A stretch of 64,000 nucleotides of DNA, taken from the NCBI GenBank assembly GCA_963817025.1, contig CAWFML010000004.1:1302001-1366000 (forward strand), in the 5' to 3' direction. Made by a program: the position numbers and the translations under genes. Positions 40,383-49,089 of the stretch are shown here, piece by piece (position 1 is the stretch's first letter; the number at the start of each line of letters is the position of its first letter). The DNA is from JACMLC01 sp963817025 (GTDB taxonomy: Bacteria > Acidobacteriota > Blastocatellia > Pyrinomonadales > Pyrinomonadaceae). The notes below the pieces were generated by a model, which saw only the letters and a list, made by a program, of their open reading frames with translations, was not told where the DNA came from and did not search any database.

Positions 40383-41147
40383 TCACGCTCTTACAGCTAA
40401 ATGCTTACGAGTCTCTAGCGAATGCGCGTTTCTGGCGATCTTCCGGCACTCGCTCAGGTCCAGAGGCGGCGAGCAGTGCCGCTGATTCGCTTCGATCACA
40501 GCCGCCTCGATCTCTTCATAGCTTGCGCCTCTGCCAGCGAGTCGGGCAGCAACGCGCCGGAACAAAGTGTCATTGCGCTGCCCTTCGATGATTACATCAT
40601 CGAGTGCTACGCCGCCTTTGGCCTCCGAGCGTGCTTCGTCCGCGCGTAGGGCTTCCGAGATAGGCTTTTCTTGCGTGAGGGGTTTGAATAGCCATTCTGG
40701 GAGAGGCGCAAGCATGAAAGCTTTGAGCCATTCATAAATCTTTCCGCTCTCATGCACGCTCGGCGGCGCGATGATGTAACCGCCCTCGCCGCGCACGTCT
40801 ATCCCTTTACCAAGCTTTCCCACTGAATTGCGAATATTTGAACCAGTTGGATAAATGTAAAGAGAATGAAAGCCCCCGCCACCAGTCGTTGCTACTGTTG
40901 TATCCGTCAACTCTCCATGCGCTTCGACTAACTCTCTCAAGGTTTCATCGCCGCCATGTCTAGGATCAACATCAATGGCGAGAATGCCGGAAGCTTTGCC
41001 GGTCGCTATGGCTACATTTGCGTCCGGCCATTTGCTCCACCATTCTTTGATCTGCTTCGCGTTAATCGTCGCACGCTTCTGCCATTCCTTGATGAGTGGC
41101 CTTTTGCCTTTTGCCTTTTGCCTCGCACGGAAAAGCGCGCCAACCAA
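40383..41147 (-). CDS. Primase-polymerase (Prim-Pol), C-terminal part of a frameshifted gene
   Basis: 254 aa open frame with most of a bifunctional primase/polymerase domain. GILAIDVDPRHGGDETL carries the metal-binding DxD, TGGGGFHSLYIYPTGS the conserved His, and GIDVRGEGGYIIAPPSVH the nucleotide-binding loop. A primase C-terminal-type helical domain follows (EGQRNDTLFRRVAARLAGRG). The beginning of the domain is not in this frame: it is at the end of the upstream frame (ALIYAELGWRAFPC). The break falls exactly in a tract of three GGCAAAA units (41,102-41,122). Removing one unit joins the two frames into a 527-aa protein with an ideal Prim-Pol start. It probably serves replication of the island. 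Confidence 0.85.
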   Translation of the reverse strand: MVGALFRARQKAKGKRPLIKEWQKRATINAKQIKEWWSKWPDANVAIATGKASGILAIDVDPRHGGDETLRELVEAHGELTDTTVATTGGGGFHSLYIYPTGSNIRNSVGKLGKGIDVRGEGGYIIAPPSVHESGKIYEWLKAFMLAPLPEWLFKPLTQEKPISEALRADEARSEAKGGVALDDVIIEGQRNDTLFRRVAARLAGRGASYEEIEAAVIEANQRHCSPPLDLSECRKIARNAHSLETRKHLAVRA

Positions 41148-41973
41148 GCTCCGCGTAAATCAGTGCAGCTCCCAGACTGCTAATGTTTTCCTCAGTGTTT
41201 TCTGGATTTTTGACAGGTGAGGGTAACAAATTTGTCACCTTGTCTAACGGAGGCTTGTTGAGTTTTTCGGCTCGTTGTAAAAGCTCTTTTGCTAATCTAC
41301 GCATCCACACAGAGCCGTTGCCGCCTTTAGCTTCGATATTGACCGCGATCTTCTCTGCGGATTTTTCGAGACGCCCTAACTGAGTTTCAGAATAATCTGA
41401 TAAAGTCATAATTTCTTTCACCGCTTCAGCCTTCGGGTCGCATCTCATAAGCTGGGGCGTCGCCCACTCGACTTGAGCATCCATCGCTTTGCCCGGATGT
41501 TTTCTCCACAATTCAGACTCACGCGCTTTCATCACGGCATTATCAGCAATCGGTTTGACCAAATCTATATATTCTGTTGTGGTGTGCATCTGCGTTCCGT
41601 CTTGAGTTGTGACTAGCTCGCCGCCGCGCTTGACGTGAATTAACATCACGCCCGTTTGCTGCTGATAATCGTCAAGGCTCTGTATCAAGCGACGCACGCG
41701 CGCTTCCTTGGCAACAACCGTACCTGTGAATTGTAGATACTGAGCGATGATGAGATGCGAACGCCTGAAAGGTTCATATATGACTTCGCCGCCGCCGTGC
41801 GCGCTCTGTAGGGCAGAGATAAAAGCTCGCACCTTTGGGGGCATCATCACACCCGTTTCTTCTGTGATGCGTTGAATGATTCGATTCTGCATAGCTTCAA
41901 TATTGGCATGATCTCTTCGCCGCCAGCGTGCGCGCTGCTCAACTTGAGAATTTTGATAAGTCCTTTCGCTCAT
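41062..41973 (-). CDS. N-terminal part of the frameshifted Prim-Pol gene
   Basis: 303 aa from the ATG at 41,973, with AAAGGG 9 bp upstream; a TTG at 41,997 is an alternative. Residues 1-260 match no family I recognise: an Arg-rich start (VEQRARWRRRDHANIEAMQN), KVRAFISALQSAHGGGEV, and a long alpha-helical part (SDYSETQLGRLEKSAEKIAV). The final 40 residues (SSLGAALIYAELGWRAFPCEAKGK) are the missing beginning of the Prim-Pol domain, after which the frame diverges (RQKATHQGMAEACDD, stop). It is therefore the 5' half of one gene with 40,383-41,147, and may be a DNA-binding replication-initiator module fused to a primase. Confidence 0.75.
   Translation of the reverse strand: MSERTYQNSQVEQRARWRRRDHANIEAMQNRIIQRITEETGVMMPPKVRAFISALQSAHGGGEVIYEPFRRSHLIIAQYLQFTGTVVAKEARVRRLIQSLDDYQQQTGVMLIHVKRGGELVTTQDGTQMHTTTEYIDLVKPIADNAVMKARESELWRKHPGKAMDAQVEWATPQLMRCDPKAEAVKEIMTLSDYSETQLGRLEKSAEKIAVNIEAKGGNGSVWMRRLAKELLQRAEKLNKPPLDKVTNLLPSPVKNPENTEENISSLGAALIYAELGWRAFPCEAKGKRQKATHQGMAEACDD
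41102..41122 (-). repeat. Three GGCAAAA heptamers (frameshift tract)
   Basis: On the minus strand GGCAAAA is repeated three times. Gain or loss of one 7-bp unit shifts the frame by one. With two units the reading is EAKGKRPLIKEW, which matches Prim-Pol proteins; with three it ends in a stop 15 codons later. It may be a mutation or a phase-variable switch. Confidence 0.7.
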
Positions 41974-42194
41974 GCCTTCATTCCCTTTCGGCAACAAGTC
42001 TTTGACAGTCGCGCACGTCTCAACTCAACCCTTGCCTCGATGCACGCAACATTAATTCAAAGCCCCCGTCTTTCCTTGACCGATGCTGCACGATGAACAG
42101 GAATCTTGAACATACAATAGTTCACCGACCGCTTCGGCATGATGTGCCAGAGCAATCCGCCCTATGTTCTTTGGTATTAGTTCTTGGAATCGCT

Positions 42195-42308
42195 AACATC
42201 GGCGCAAGCCTTTCTATGCCGATGTTGAAAAGGAAGGGTGTAAACGGTAGGATAGTCCTGCCGCGCCGCAATCGCGGTAATTACACCGCTCCGATCTTCA
42301 ACATCGGC
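42195..42308. other. Nested inverted-repeat region (possible origin or structured RNA)
   Basis: AACATCGGC (42,195-42,203), GCCGATGTTGAA (42,218-42,229) and TTCAACATCGGC (42,297-42,308) form alternative stems; within them GGTGTAA pairs with TTACACC, and GGTAGGA-TAG-TCCTGCC is a further hairpin. It lies upstream of the Prim-Pol gene in a gene-free stretch (41,998-43,121). No protein-coding frame is convincing here. It could be a replication origin, a regulatory leader or a small RNA. Confidence 0.4.
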
Positions 42309-42819
42309 GCGTGTGTGGAGCGGGCAACGTCTCGGCACATCCGCCAAGATGAAATATCCGGGACGCTGCCCTTTAACTTTTCAAGCCTCTGCCTTCTAAC
42401 ACTTACTAATTTCCATTGCAACACAAAATATTCTGTTAAATCTATTAAACAAAAGGGCTTAGGTGTGCCCTAATGTGGTTTTCGCCAATGGCTTTTTCGG
42501 AGTTCGCAAAAATGCTTAAAGAAATTAAAAGCAGACTATTGCCCATTAGGGAATTCCACATTCGGAGAGAGGAATGAGCCATTAAATTTTTCTTCGAGAC
42601 AATTGAATCAGATCAAGCAAGAAGCGGATACTTTTAGAGAGTCTTTGCCTGTATCACATGGGACTGCTGTCTGTCTTGTCGTGTTAAGTCTGAATTGCTA
42701 TTGTGAGTAATGTCATTTTGAATTACTTGATAGCTCAATCCACTGTCCGGGTTGACCTGCATGACTGTTTAACGCGTCATTTCCTATCGCTGCTAACTGC
42801 TATTTGAGAGGGACAAATA

Positions 42820-42901
42820 CTGTGCATTCAAATGACCCATTATTCGAATGCATGCATATAGTGGAATGTACATACACTCGACTACTGTGCATTCGAATGC
42901 A
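42820..42901. repeat. TGCATTCGAATGCA palindrome cluster
   Basis: CTGTGCATTCAAATG (42,820-42,834), the inverted ATTCGAATGCATGCA (42,842-42,856) and the perfect 14-bp palindrome TGCATTCGAATGCA (42,888-42,901) are three related sites in 82 bp. Iteron-like binding sites or an operator for the gene at 43,122 are possible. Confidence 0.4.
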
Positions 42902-43121
42902 GTAATTCTGTTAAGAACATTGTTTGTAACTGGATGCAGACTTGAAAGATTTGGCTCTGTAAGGAGGAACCCCTCGCTACGGAGGAGGTGAGATTGAGAA
43001 GGAGCTATTTTTAGTGTCAACAGCAGGGTGTTTTATTTCCCGGAGCACTAACACCGAATGCAGCCATTTTCGTGCCTCATTCAGAATCTATCATTCATAG
43101 GCTGCACTGTTTTAGGTCTCT

Positions 43122-43781
43122 ATGAAGCTTTGCCTTAAAAATCCAATTCTCATCAAGACTACTATGAATATACCAACAGCTCTGATGTTCAAGAAAGGAT
43201 ATATTGCCTTTCAAAAACGTGAGAAGCGAGATTCTATGTATAGAATAGCAACTTTCCTTGTAGATCATTTCTGGGGGAAGCCTGCTGAAATGGCAGATAG
43301 CTTAGGCGTGTTGTTACTGACTTGGAATCATGCCTTTTACAGATATGGCATCTTTGATTTTGATAAGCTTGAAGAGTGCATATCGAAAAACCTACCTCTT
43401 CTTGACAAGTACCGTAAATCGAACATTTTGAATTACACATCATCAGATGATAAAGCGATTGAGCATCTGTTCCAGCAGTTTCTTGATGCCTTACGAATCC
43501 GTGAGGGAAAGAAAGCGGGAGCTAAGAGTCCTGTAGCGGTAGCGAAAGCTTTACACCTACTCGCTCCAGATTTCTTTCCTCTATGGGATTATGAGATTGC
43601 GCGAGCTTATGGATGCAGATATGCTTCTAATCCTGTAGCGAAGTACCTCATGTTTTTCAGAATGTCGAAAGAGATGGCTGAGAAGCTACAGTCCAGCGTG
43701 AATGCTAAAGCAATGGGCAAGACGCTACTCAAACTTATTGATGAGTATAATTACGCGAAATTCACACGAGGATGGATATAA
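43122..43781 (+). CDS. Hypothetical protein next to the restriction-modification locus
   Basis: 219 aa (178 codons shorter options start at Met15, 43,164). I do not recognise the family. It is mostly alpha-helical, with an aromatic- and Lys-rich composition: YRIATFLVDHFWGKPAEMADS, GVLLLTWNHAFYRYGIFDF, and a distinctive SPVAVAKALHLLAPDFFPLWDYEIARAYG motif near residues 142-170, which resembles a helix-hairpin-helix-like or small-ligand site. The base composition is more AT-rich than the backbone. It precedes the hsdM fragment by 38 bp on the same strand, so it could be part of the restriction-modification operon as an accessory gene. Confidence 0.6.
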   Translation: MKLCLKNPILIKTTMNIPTALMFKKGYIAFQKREKRDSMYRIATFLVDHFWGKPAEMADSLGVLLLTWNHAFYRYGIFDFDKLEECISKNLPLLDKYRKSNILNYTSSDDKAIEHLFQQFLDALRIREGKKAGAKSPVAVAKALHLLAPDFFPLWDYEIARAYGCRYASNPVAKYLMFFRMSKEMAEKLQSSVNAKAMGKTLLKLIDEYNYAKFTRGWI

Positions 43782-43819
43782 GTCCTTGTACGCGGAAGAT
43801 AACCTCTTAACGAACCCTG

Positions 43820-44321
43820 TTGACCCGCAAAGTGGGAACTGAAAATAAACATATCAAGCTCTCAGAGTTGGAGTCTCATCTCTGGGAGTCCGCTAATATT
43901 CTACGTGGGCCGGTTGATGCTGCCGATTTCAAGAGCTACATTTTTCCGATGCTCTTTTTCAAACGCATCAGCGATGTGTTTGATGACGAAGTAGCTCCCG
44001 CGCTGGAAGAGTCTGAAGGCGATCAGGATTATGCACTGTTCCCGGAGAACCACCGCTTTCAGATTCCAGTGGACTGTCACTGGCGTGACGTGCGTGTGAA
44101 AACCTCCAACGTCGGCGCTGCGCTCCAACGCGCATTGCGCGAGATTGAGAAAGCTAATCCGCGCACACTCTACGGCATCTTTGGCGATGCTGGATGGTCT
44201 AACAAGGAGCGACTTTCCGATTCTCTTCTCCGCGACCTTATTGAACACTTCTCGCGGTTGCCGCTCTCGAACAAAAACATCGAGTCTGATGTACTCGGCC
44301 AAGCATACGAGTATCTAATTA
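43820..44321 (+). pseudogene. hsdM: Type I methyltransferase subunit HsdM, 5' fragment (split by IS982)
   Basis: The frame starts at TTG 43,820 (MTRKVGTENKHIKL) and reads the N-terminal HsdM helical domain: LESHLWESANILRGPVDAADFKSYIFPMLFFKRISDVFDDE, then FQIPVDCHWRDVR and LGQAYEYLI. It stops after the insertion sequence begins at 44,322. TAATTA (44,316-44,321) is one copy of the target duplication. Removing the IS and one duplicate restores EYLIKRF and joins it to 45,248-46,272. Together they make a full-length HsdM of about 500 residues. It is a second hsdM in this locus, clearly different from the intact one. Confidence 0.9.
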
Positions 44322-45247
44322 ACCCAAGTTGCTAGATAAACGCCTTGTCCAGTGCAAAGGCAATGATGAACATCGATAGCTTCAACAAGAACCCATTGAG
44401 CGTGACAGCATGAACGTGCTTCGGAAACATACTGGTGATCTGACTGAAGACAGTCTCAATCCGTTTTCTCATCAGTTGCTTGTAATATCTGCGCCAACAA
44501 TCATCGCTGCGCTTGGAGTTCTTCTTCCGGGATGGCGCAAACTCAACTCCATCAAGTTCTGCCGCCGCATCCTCGGCTCCGTAATCAGTATAACCACTGT
44601 CCATGAAGAGCTGGCTGCCAGCAGGCAAGGCCAAAGGCAACACATCAAGCCCGCGCGTGTCCGAAGCCGAGCCGGGCAAGAAAGCAAACTCTACAGGCAC
44701 ACCCTCTTCGGTGGTCACGACCTGCACTTTGATCCCATAAAAGTAGCGACGCTTCGAGCACATGCGCCCTCGGAACTGCTTGCCTTTAACCATGCGAGAA
44801 CGCGAGATGCGGATGTTATCGCAGATCGGCACGGGAAAAGAGTCGAGCAAATATTTGTTCGAGACGCCGGACTGTTTGAGCACTTGGCCGAGTTGGTGAA
44901 ACAGCGTGTAGGCCAGTTCGGCGACCGAGTGCAAACGGCGGCACAAGCGCGATTTGCTGAGCATCCGGGGCATCAGGTGCGTCTCATACAGAAAGCGACG
45001 CGCGTGCTCCAGGTTGGAGCCGAAGAACTGCGCGGCGACCAGCGCGGTCGTCAAAACCTCAGCATCGCTCATCTGGCGTCGGGCGTCCTCAGTGTGGCCT
45101 GTAGCCTTGAGCAAGTCATCAATGATGCAGTACAGTTCGGTCGTGTGATCGATCACCGCTCCCCTCCTACTTTCGTTTGGCGACGAAGTGGAGGGGATTC
45201 TCTTTTGTTCTCAAAGAACTGGCAAATCGCTAACTAGCAACTTGGGT
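44322..45247. mobile_element. IS982-family insertion sequence
   Basis: 926 bp with perfect 14-bp terminal inverted repeats ACCCAAGTTGCTAG (44,322-44,335 and, inverted, 45,234-45,247). Flanked by TAATTA on the left and TATTTA on the right, a 6-bp target duplication with one later substitution. It carries one transposase gene on the minus strand, whose stop codon (TAG) lies inside the left inverted repeat. Inserted in hsdM. Confidence 0.93.
44332..45156 (-). CDS. IS982-family transposase
   Basis: 274 aa, starting at GTG 45,156 with AGGAGG close upstream. The sequence is typical of the family: LDSFPVPICDNIRISRSRM, then RRYFYGIKVQVVTTEEGVP, GSASDTRGLDVLP, LFMDSGYTDYGAED and RKRIETVFSQI, which together provide the DDE residues. 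The frame is intact, so the element may be active. The stop overlaps the left inverted repeat. Confidence 0.95.
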   Translation of the reverse strand: MIDHTTELYCIIDDLLKATGHTEDARRQMSDAEVLTTALVAAQFFGSNLEHARRFLYETHLMPRMLSKSRLCRRLHSVAELAYTLFHQLGQVLKQSGVSNKYLLDSFPVPICDNIRISRSRMVKGKQFRGRMCSKRRYFYGIKVQVVTTEEGVPVEFAFLPGSASDTRGLDVLPLALPAGSQLFMDSGYTDYGAEDAAAELDGVEFAPSRKKNSKRSDDCWRRYYKQLMRKRIETVFSQITSMFPKHVHAVTLNGFLLKLSMFIIAFALDKAFI

Positions 45248-46272
45248 TATTTAAAAGATTCGCCGACCAGACTAATAAGAAAGCTGGTGAGTTTTACACA
45301 CCTCGCAGCATCGTGCGTTTGATGATTGACATACTTAATCCACAGGCAGGCGAAACCATTTATGACCCGGCGTGCGGCACGGGGGGCATGCTCCTCGAAG
45401 CCGTGCATCACGTTCAGAACTCAGGCGGCGATGTTAAAACATTGCGCGGCAAGCTCTACGGTCAAGAGAAGAATTTGACGACCTCCGGCATCGCGCGCAT
45501 CAATCTGTTTCTGCACGCGGTCGAAGACTTTCGCATAGAGCGCGGCGACACGCTGCGCCAACCTGCATTCTTCGAGGGCGATCATCTCTCGACCTTTGAT
45601 TGTGTGATTGCGAATCCACCTTTTTCTCTCGAAAGATGGGGAGAAGATGCATGGGCGAATGATCCATACGGGCGCAACTTTGCGGGCGTGCCGCCACGCA
45701 AGAGCGGTGATTTCGCATGGGTCGAGCACATGATTAAATCTATGGCAGTAAGCAATGGGCGCATGGCCGTGGTGCTGCCACACGGCGCGCTTTTTCGCAT
45801 GGGCGTGGAAGGCAAGATACGCCGTCACATTTTGGAGATGGACGCACTCGAAGCGGTCATCGGTTTGGGTCAAAACCTCTTTTATGGCACTGGTCTCGCG
45901 GCATGCATTCTCGTTATGCGAGCGCGGAAATTACCGAAGCGTCAAAAGCAAGTGCTCTTCATTGATGCCTCACGCCTCTTTAAACGAGGGCGTAATCAGA
46001 ATACGCTTGAGCCTGAACACGCCGAGCAGATTTTGAAGCTCTACCGGCATTATGAGAGCGTCGAAGGTATAGCAAAAGTCGTGACTCTGGACGAGATTGA
46101 GCAGAACGAATGGAATCTCAACATCCCACGATATGTTGAGCAGGTAGTCCAAGCCGAGACACTTACCGTTGAGGAAGCAGTATCCAATCTCAAACAGTCA
46201 TTAAATGCGGCTTATGTTGCTGAGGATAATCTTAAATCTTTATTGAAGGGGGCAGGTCTACTCAACCTTTGA
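45248..46272 (+). pseudogene. hsdM: Type I methyltransferase subunit HsdM, 3' fragment (split by IS982)
   Basis: The reading resumes at 45,253 as KRFADQTNKKAGEFYTPRS, the usual continuation of HsdM, followed by the AdoMet-binding motif YDPACGTGGMLLEA and the catalytic NPPF in CVIANPPFSLERWG. The C-terminus is complete (LKSLLKGAGLLNL). A start-like GTG at 45,313 could yield a protein lacking the N-terminal domain, which would retain the catalytic site but not normal assembly with HsdS. Confidence 0.9.
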
Positions 46273-46330
46273 ATCTTTTACTTTGCAGGATAAGCACATC
46301 GTTGATGCTGGAATGAGTTAGCAAAATCTG

Positions 46331-47902
46331 ATGAGTGAAGCGGAGTTGCCGAAAGAACCATTATTTAATTCTCTGAAGCCGAAGGCCGAAGGGAAGAATG
46401 TTGCGCGCATTACGCAGGCGCAGTTGGAGAGTTATTTGTGGGGCGCGGCAACGCTGTTGCGTGGTGTGATTGATGCTGGCGATTATAAACAGTTTATCTT
46501 TCCGCTCCTGTTCTTTAAGCGCGTGAGTGATGTTTATGATGAGGAGTTTGAGCGTGCGCTTGCTGATTCGGGCGGTGATAAAGATTATGCTGCTTTCGCT
46601 GAAAATCATCGCTTTCAGATTCCCGGTGGAGCACACTGGCGTGATGTGCGCGTGAGGTCAACCAATGTCGGGCAAGCCTTGCAGCTTGCGATGCGCGCCA
46701 TTGAGAAGGCTAATCAGAAACAGCTTTATGGCATCTTCGGTGATGCGCAGTGGACGAATAAGGATCGCCTGTCTGATGCCACGCTGCGTGACCTCGTAGA
46801 GCATTTCTCGACGCTCACACTCTCCGTTAGGAATGTCCCGGAAGATGAGCTTGGGCAGGCTTACGAATATCTCATTAAGAAGTTTGCAGATGATAGCGGG
46901 CACACGGCTGCCGAGTTTTATACCAATCGCACGCTGGTTCACCTGATGACGTTGATGCTTGAGCCGCAGTCGGGCGAGTCAATTTATGATCCGACGTGCG
47001 GCTCCGGCGGAATGCTGCTTTCGGCGGCCATGCAACTCAAGCGTGAAGGAAAGGAGTACCGCAACGTCAGTCTCTACGGGCAAGAGCGCAATCTACTGAC
47101 CTCCGCTATGGCACGAATGAACCTGTTTCTGCACAACATCGAAAATTTTCAGATAGAGCGCGGCGATACGCTCGCCGAACCGAAATTGCTTGAGGGCGAC
47201 AGGCTGCGACAATTTGATGTGGTGCTCGCCAATCCGCCTTACTCGATTAAGCAATGGAATCGTTCCGCGTGGGAGTCTGACCCTTACGGGCGCAATCTCT
47301 ACGGTGTGCCGCCGCAGGGACGCGCCGACTATGCTTTCTTCGAGCACATTATTAAGAGCATGAAGCCGGATACGGGACGCTGCGCGATTCTGTTTCCGCA
47401 TGGCGTGCTGTTTCGTGATGAGGAACAACAGATGCGCGCCAAGCTGGTTGAACATGACGTGATCGAGTGTGTGCTGGGGCTGGGAGCTAATCTATTCTAT
47501 GGCTCGCCGATGGAAGCTTGCGTGGTTGTCTGCCGGATGCGTAAGCCCAAAGAGCGAAAGCGTAAAGTGCTGCTCATCAACGCGGTTGATGAAGTGACGC
47601 GCGAGCGGGCGCAGAGTTTCCTGAGAGATGACCACATCAATAAGATTCTGGAAGCTTATCGAAGCTTCAAAGATGTTGATGGCTTTGCGCATGTCGCCAC
47701 ACTCGAAGAGATACGCGGCAATAACTCGAATCTGAGTATTCCGCTTTACGTCCGCAAGGCGAAGGGCGCAAACGGTGCTGCGACGGGTGACGAGAGGAAA
47801 CTGAGCGCAGTGATAGCTGAGTGGGAAGCCAGTTCTGACGCACTGCGCGTTTCGATGAAAGAACTGTTTTCGACGTTGAAGGAGGCTGGCATTGGCGAGT
47901 AA
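46331..47902 (+). CDS. hsdM: Type I restriction-modification methyltransferase subunit HsdM
   Basis: 523 aa, intact. The N-terminal helical domain is QAQLESYLWGAATLLRGVID..FIFPLLFFKRVSDVYDEEFE; motif I is YDPTCGSGGMLLSA; the catalytic motif IV is VVLANPPYSIKQWN. It should make N6-methyladenine as part of an M2S or R2M2S complex in the cytosol. Its sequence runs parallel to the split hsdM 59 bp upstream (LGQAYEYLIKKFADDSGH versus EYLIKRFADQTN), so these are paralogs. It overlaps hsdS by 11 bp. Confidence 0.95.
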   Translation: MSEAELPKEPLFNSLKPKAEGKNVARITQAQLESYLWGAATLLRGVIDAGDYKQFIFPLLFFKRVSDVYDEEFERALADSGGDKDYAAFAENHRFQIPGGAHWRDVRVRSTNVGQALQLAMRAIEKANQKQLYGIFGDAQWTNKDRLSDATLRDLVEHFSTLTLSVRNVPEDELGQAYEYLIKKFADDSGHTAAEFYTNRTLVHLMTLMLEPQSGESIYDPTCGSGGMLLSAAMQLKREGKEYRNVSLYGQERNLLTSAMARMNLFLHNIENFQIERGDTLAEPKLLEGDRLRQFDVVLANPPYSIKQWNRSAWESDPYGRNLYGVPPQGRADYAFFEHIIKSMKPDTGRCAILFPHGVLFRDEEQQMRAKLVEHDVIECVLGLGANLFYGSPMEACVVVCRMRKPKERKRKVLLINAVDEVTRERAQSFLRDDHINKILEAYRSFKDVDGFAHVATLEEIRGNNSNLSIPLYVRKAKGANGAATGDERKLSAVIAEWEASSDALRVSMKELFSTLKEAGIGE

Positions 47903-49082
47903 GGCGAAAAATGTTGTCGCCGGTGGGCCAGCAGCGAGCTTGCGTGAAGGATGGAGCGTAGTGCGCTTTGATGAGATGGCGCAGCTTGTAAATGATCGCG
48001 TTGATGACCCGTCAAAGGCGGGCGTTGAGCGGTATGTTGGCTTGGAACATCTTGACCCTGAATCATTGAAGATTCGACGATGGGGTGTGCCGACGGACGT
48101 AGAAGCGCAGAAGCTACGCTTTCAGCCGGGCGACATTATTTTCGGCAAGCGACGCGCCTATCAACGCAAGCTGGCGGTAGCAGATTTCGAGGGTATCTGT
48201 TCGGCGCACGCGATGGTCTTGCGGGCGCGCGAAGAGATGGTCATAAAAGAGTTCCTGCCTTTCTTCATGCAGAGCGATATATTCTTTGACCGCGCTTTAT
48301 CTATTTCAGTAGGCTCGCTCTCTCCCACGATTAACTGGAAAACACTTGCCAGTCAAACGTTTACAATTCCACCAAAGGACGAGCAGCGTCGCATCGCGGA
48401 TATTCTTTGGGCGGCTGACGATGCGATACAAAGATTCGGAGCAGCAGTTGAAGACCAAAAGAAGTTGAAATCAGCAATGGCATGCGACTCATTCACAGTT
48501 GACGAACAAATACCAACAATGCCACTTGGTCAAGTCGGTACGTGGATGAGCGGCGGCACGCCTTCGAGAGCACGAAATGAATTTTGGAATGGCAATATTT
48601 CATGGGCTAGTCCGAAAGACATGAAGGTTGATGTTCTCAATGAAACAATAGAAACAATTTCAGAAGAAGGTGCGAAAAACGGCACAAGGTTAGTTTCAAA
48701 GGATTCTATTTTTATCGTCATCAGAGGAATGATTTTGGCTCACACATTTCCGGTAGCTATAGCTGGGAAAAGAATGGCTTTCAACCAAGACATGAAAGCA
48801 CTCGTCGTGTCGCAGGACTTTGACGCCAAGTTTATATTTCATTGGCTATTGCATAAAGCTAATGACTTGCTTGGCATGGCTTCAGAATCATCACACGGAA
48901 CAAAACGATTGCCGACAGAAATTTTATTCCAAGTTCCTGTTCCTCATTTGACATTAGACAAACAAACTGAAGTTGCTGAACTCTTACAAAGTTCAGATGA
49001 TGTGCGAAAGCAGCTTGAGCGACACAAAAGAAATCTCGAAACTTTGAAAGCGAAACTTCTCTATAACCTACTCACCCAATAG
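47892..49082 (+). CDS. hsdS: Type I restriction-modification specificity subunit HsdS
   Basis: 396 aa, starting at TTG 47,892 inside the end of hsdM. It has two target-recognition domains, each followed by a conserved helical region. The first half has GDIIFGKRRAYQRKLAVADFEGICSAH and ends IPPKDEQRRIADILWAADDAIQ; the second starts MPLGQVGTWMSGGTPSRARNEFWNG, with ISWASPKDMK, and ends LTLDKQTEVAELLQSSDD. The latter half is more AT-rich, and the two domains are of different types, so domain exchange is likely. It is 7 bp upstream of hsdR. The recognised DNA sequence cannot be predicted by eye. Confidence 0.93.
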   Translation: MASKAKNVVAGGPAASLREGWSVVRFDEMAQLVNDRVDDPSKAGVERYVGLEHLDPESLKIRRWGVPTDVEAQKLRFQPGDIIFGKRRAYQRKLAVADFEGICSAHAMVLRAREEMVIKEFLPFFMQSDIFFDRALSISVGSLSPTINWKTLASQTFTIPPKDEQRRIADILWAADDAIQRFGAAVEDQKKLKSAMACDSFTVDEQIPTMPLGQVGTWMSGGTPSRARNEFWNGNISWASPKDMKVDVLNETIETISEEGAKNGTRLVSKDSIFIVIRGMILAHTFPVAIAGKRMAFNQDMKALVVSQDFDAKFIFHWLLHKANDLLGMASESSHGTKRLPTEILFQVPVPHLTLDKQTEVAELLQSSDDVRKQLERHKRNLETLKAKLLYNLLTQ

Positions 49083-49089
49083 TAAACAA

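Noticed and set aside
42093..42473. 126-aa plus-strand frame in the gene-free stretch of the island
   Set aside because: It runs through the inverted-repeat region, has no ribosome site, and its translation shows no domain or export signal.
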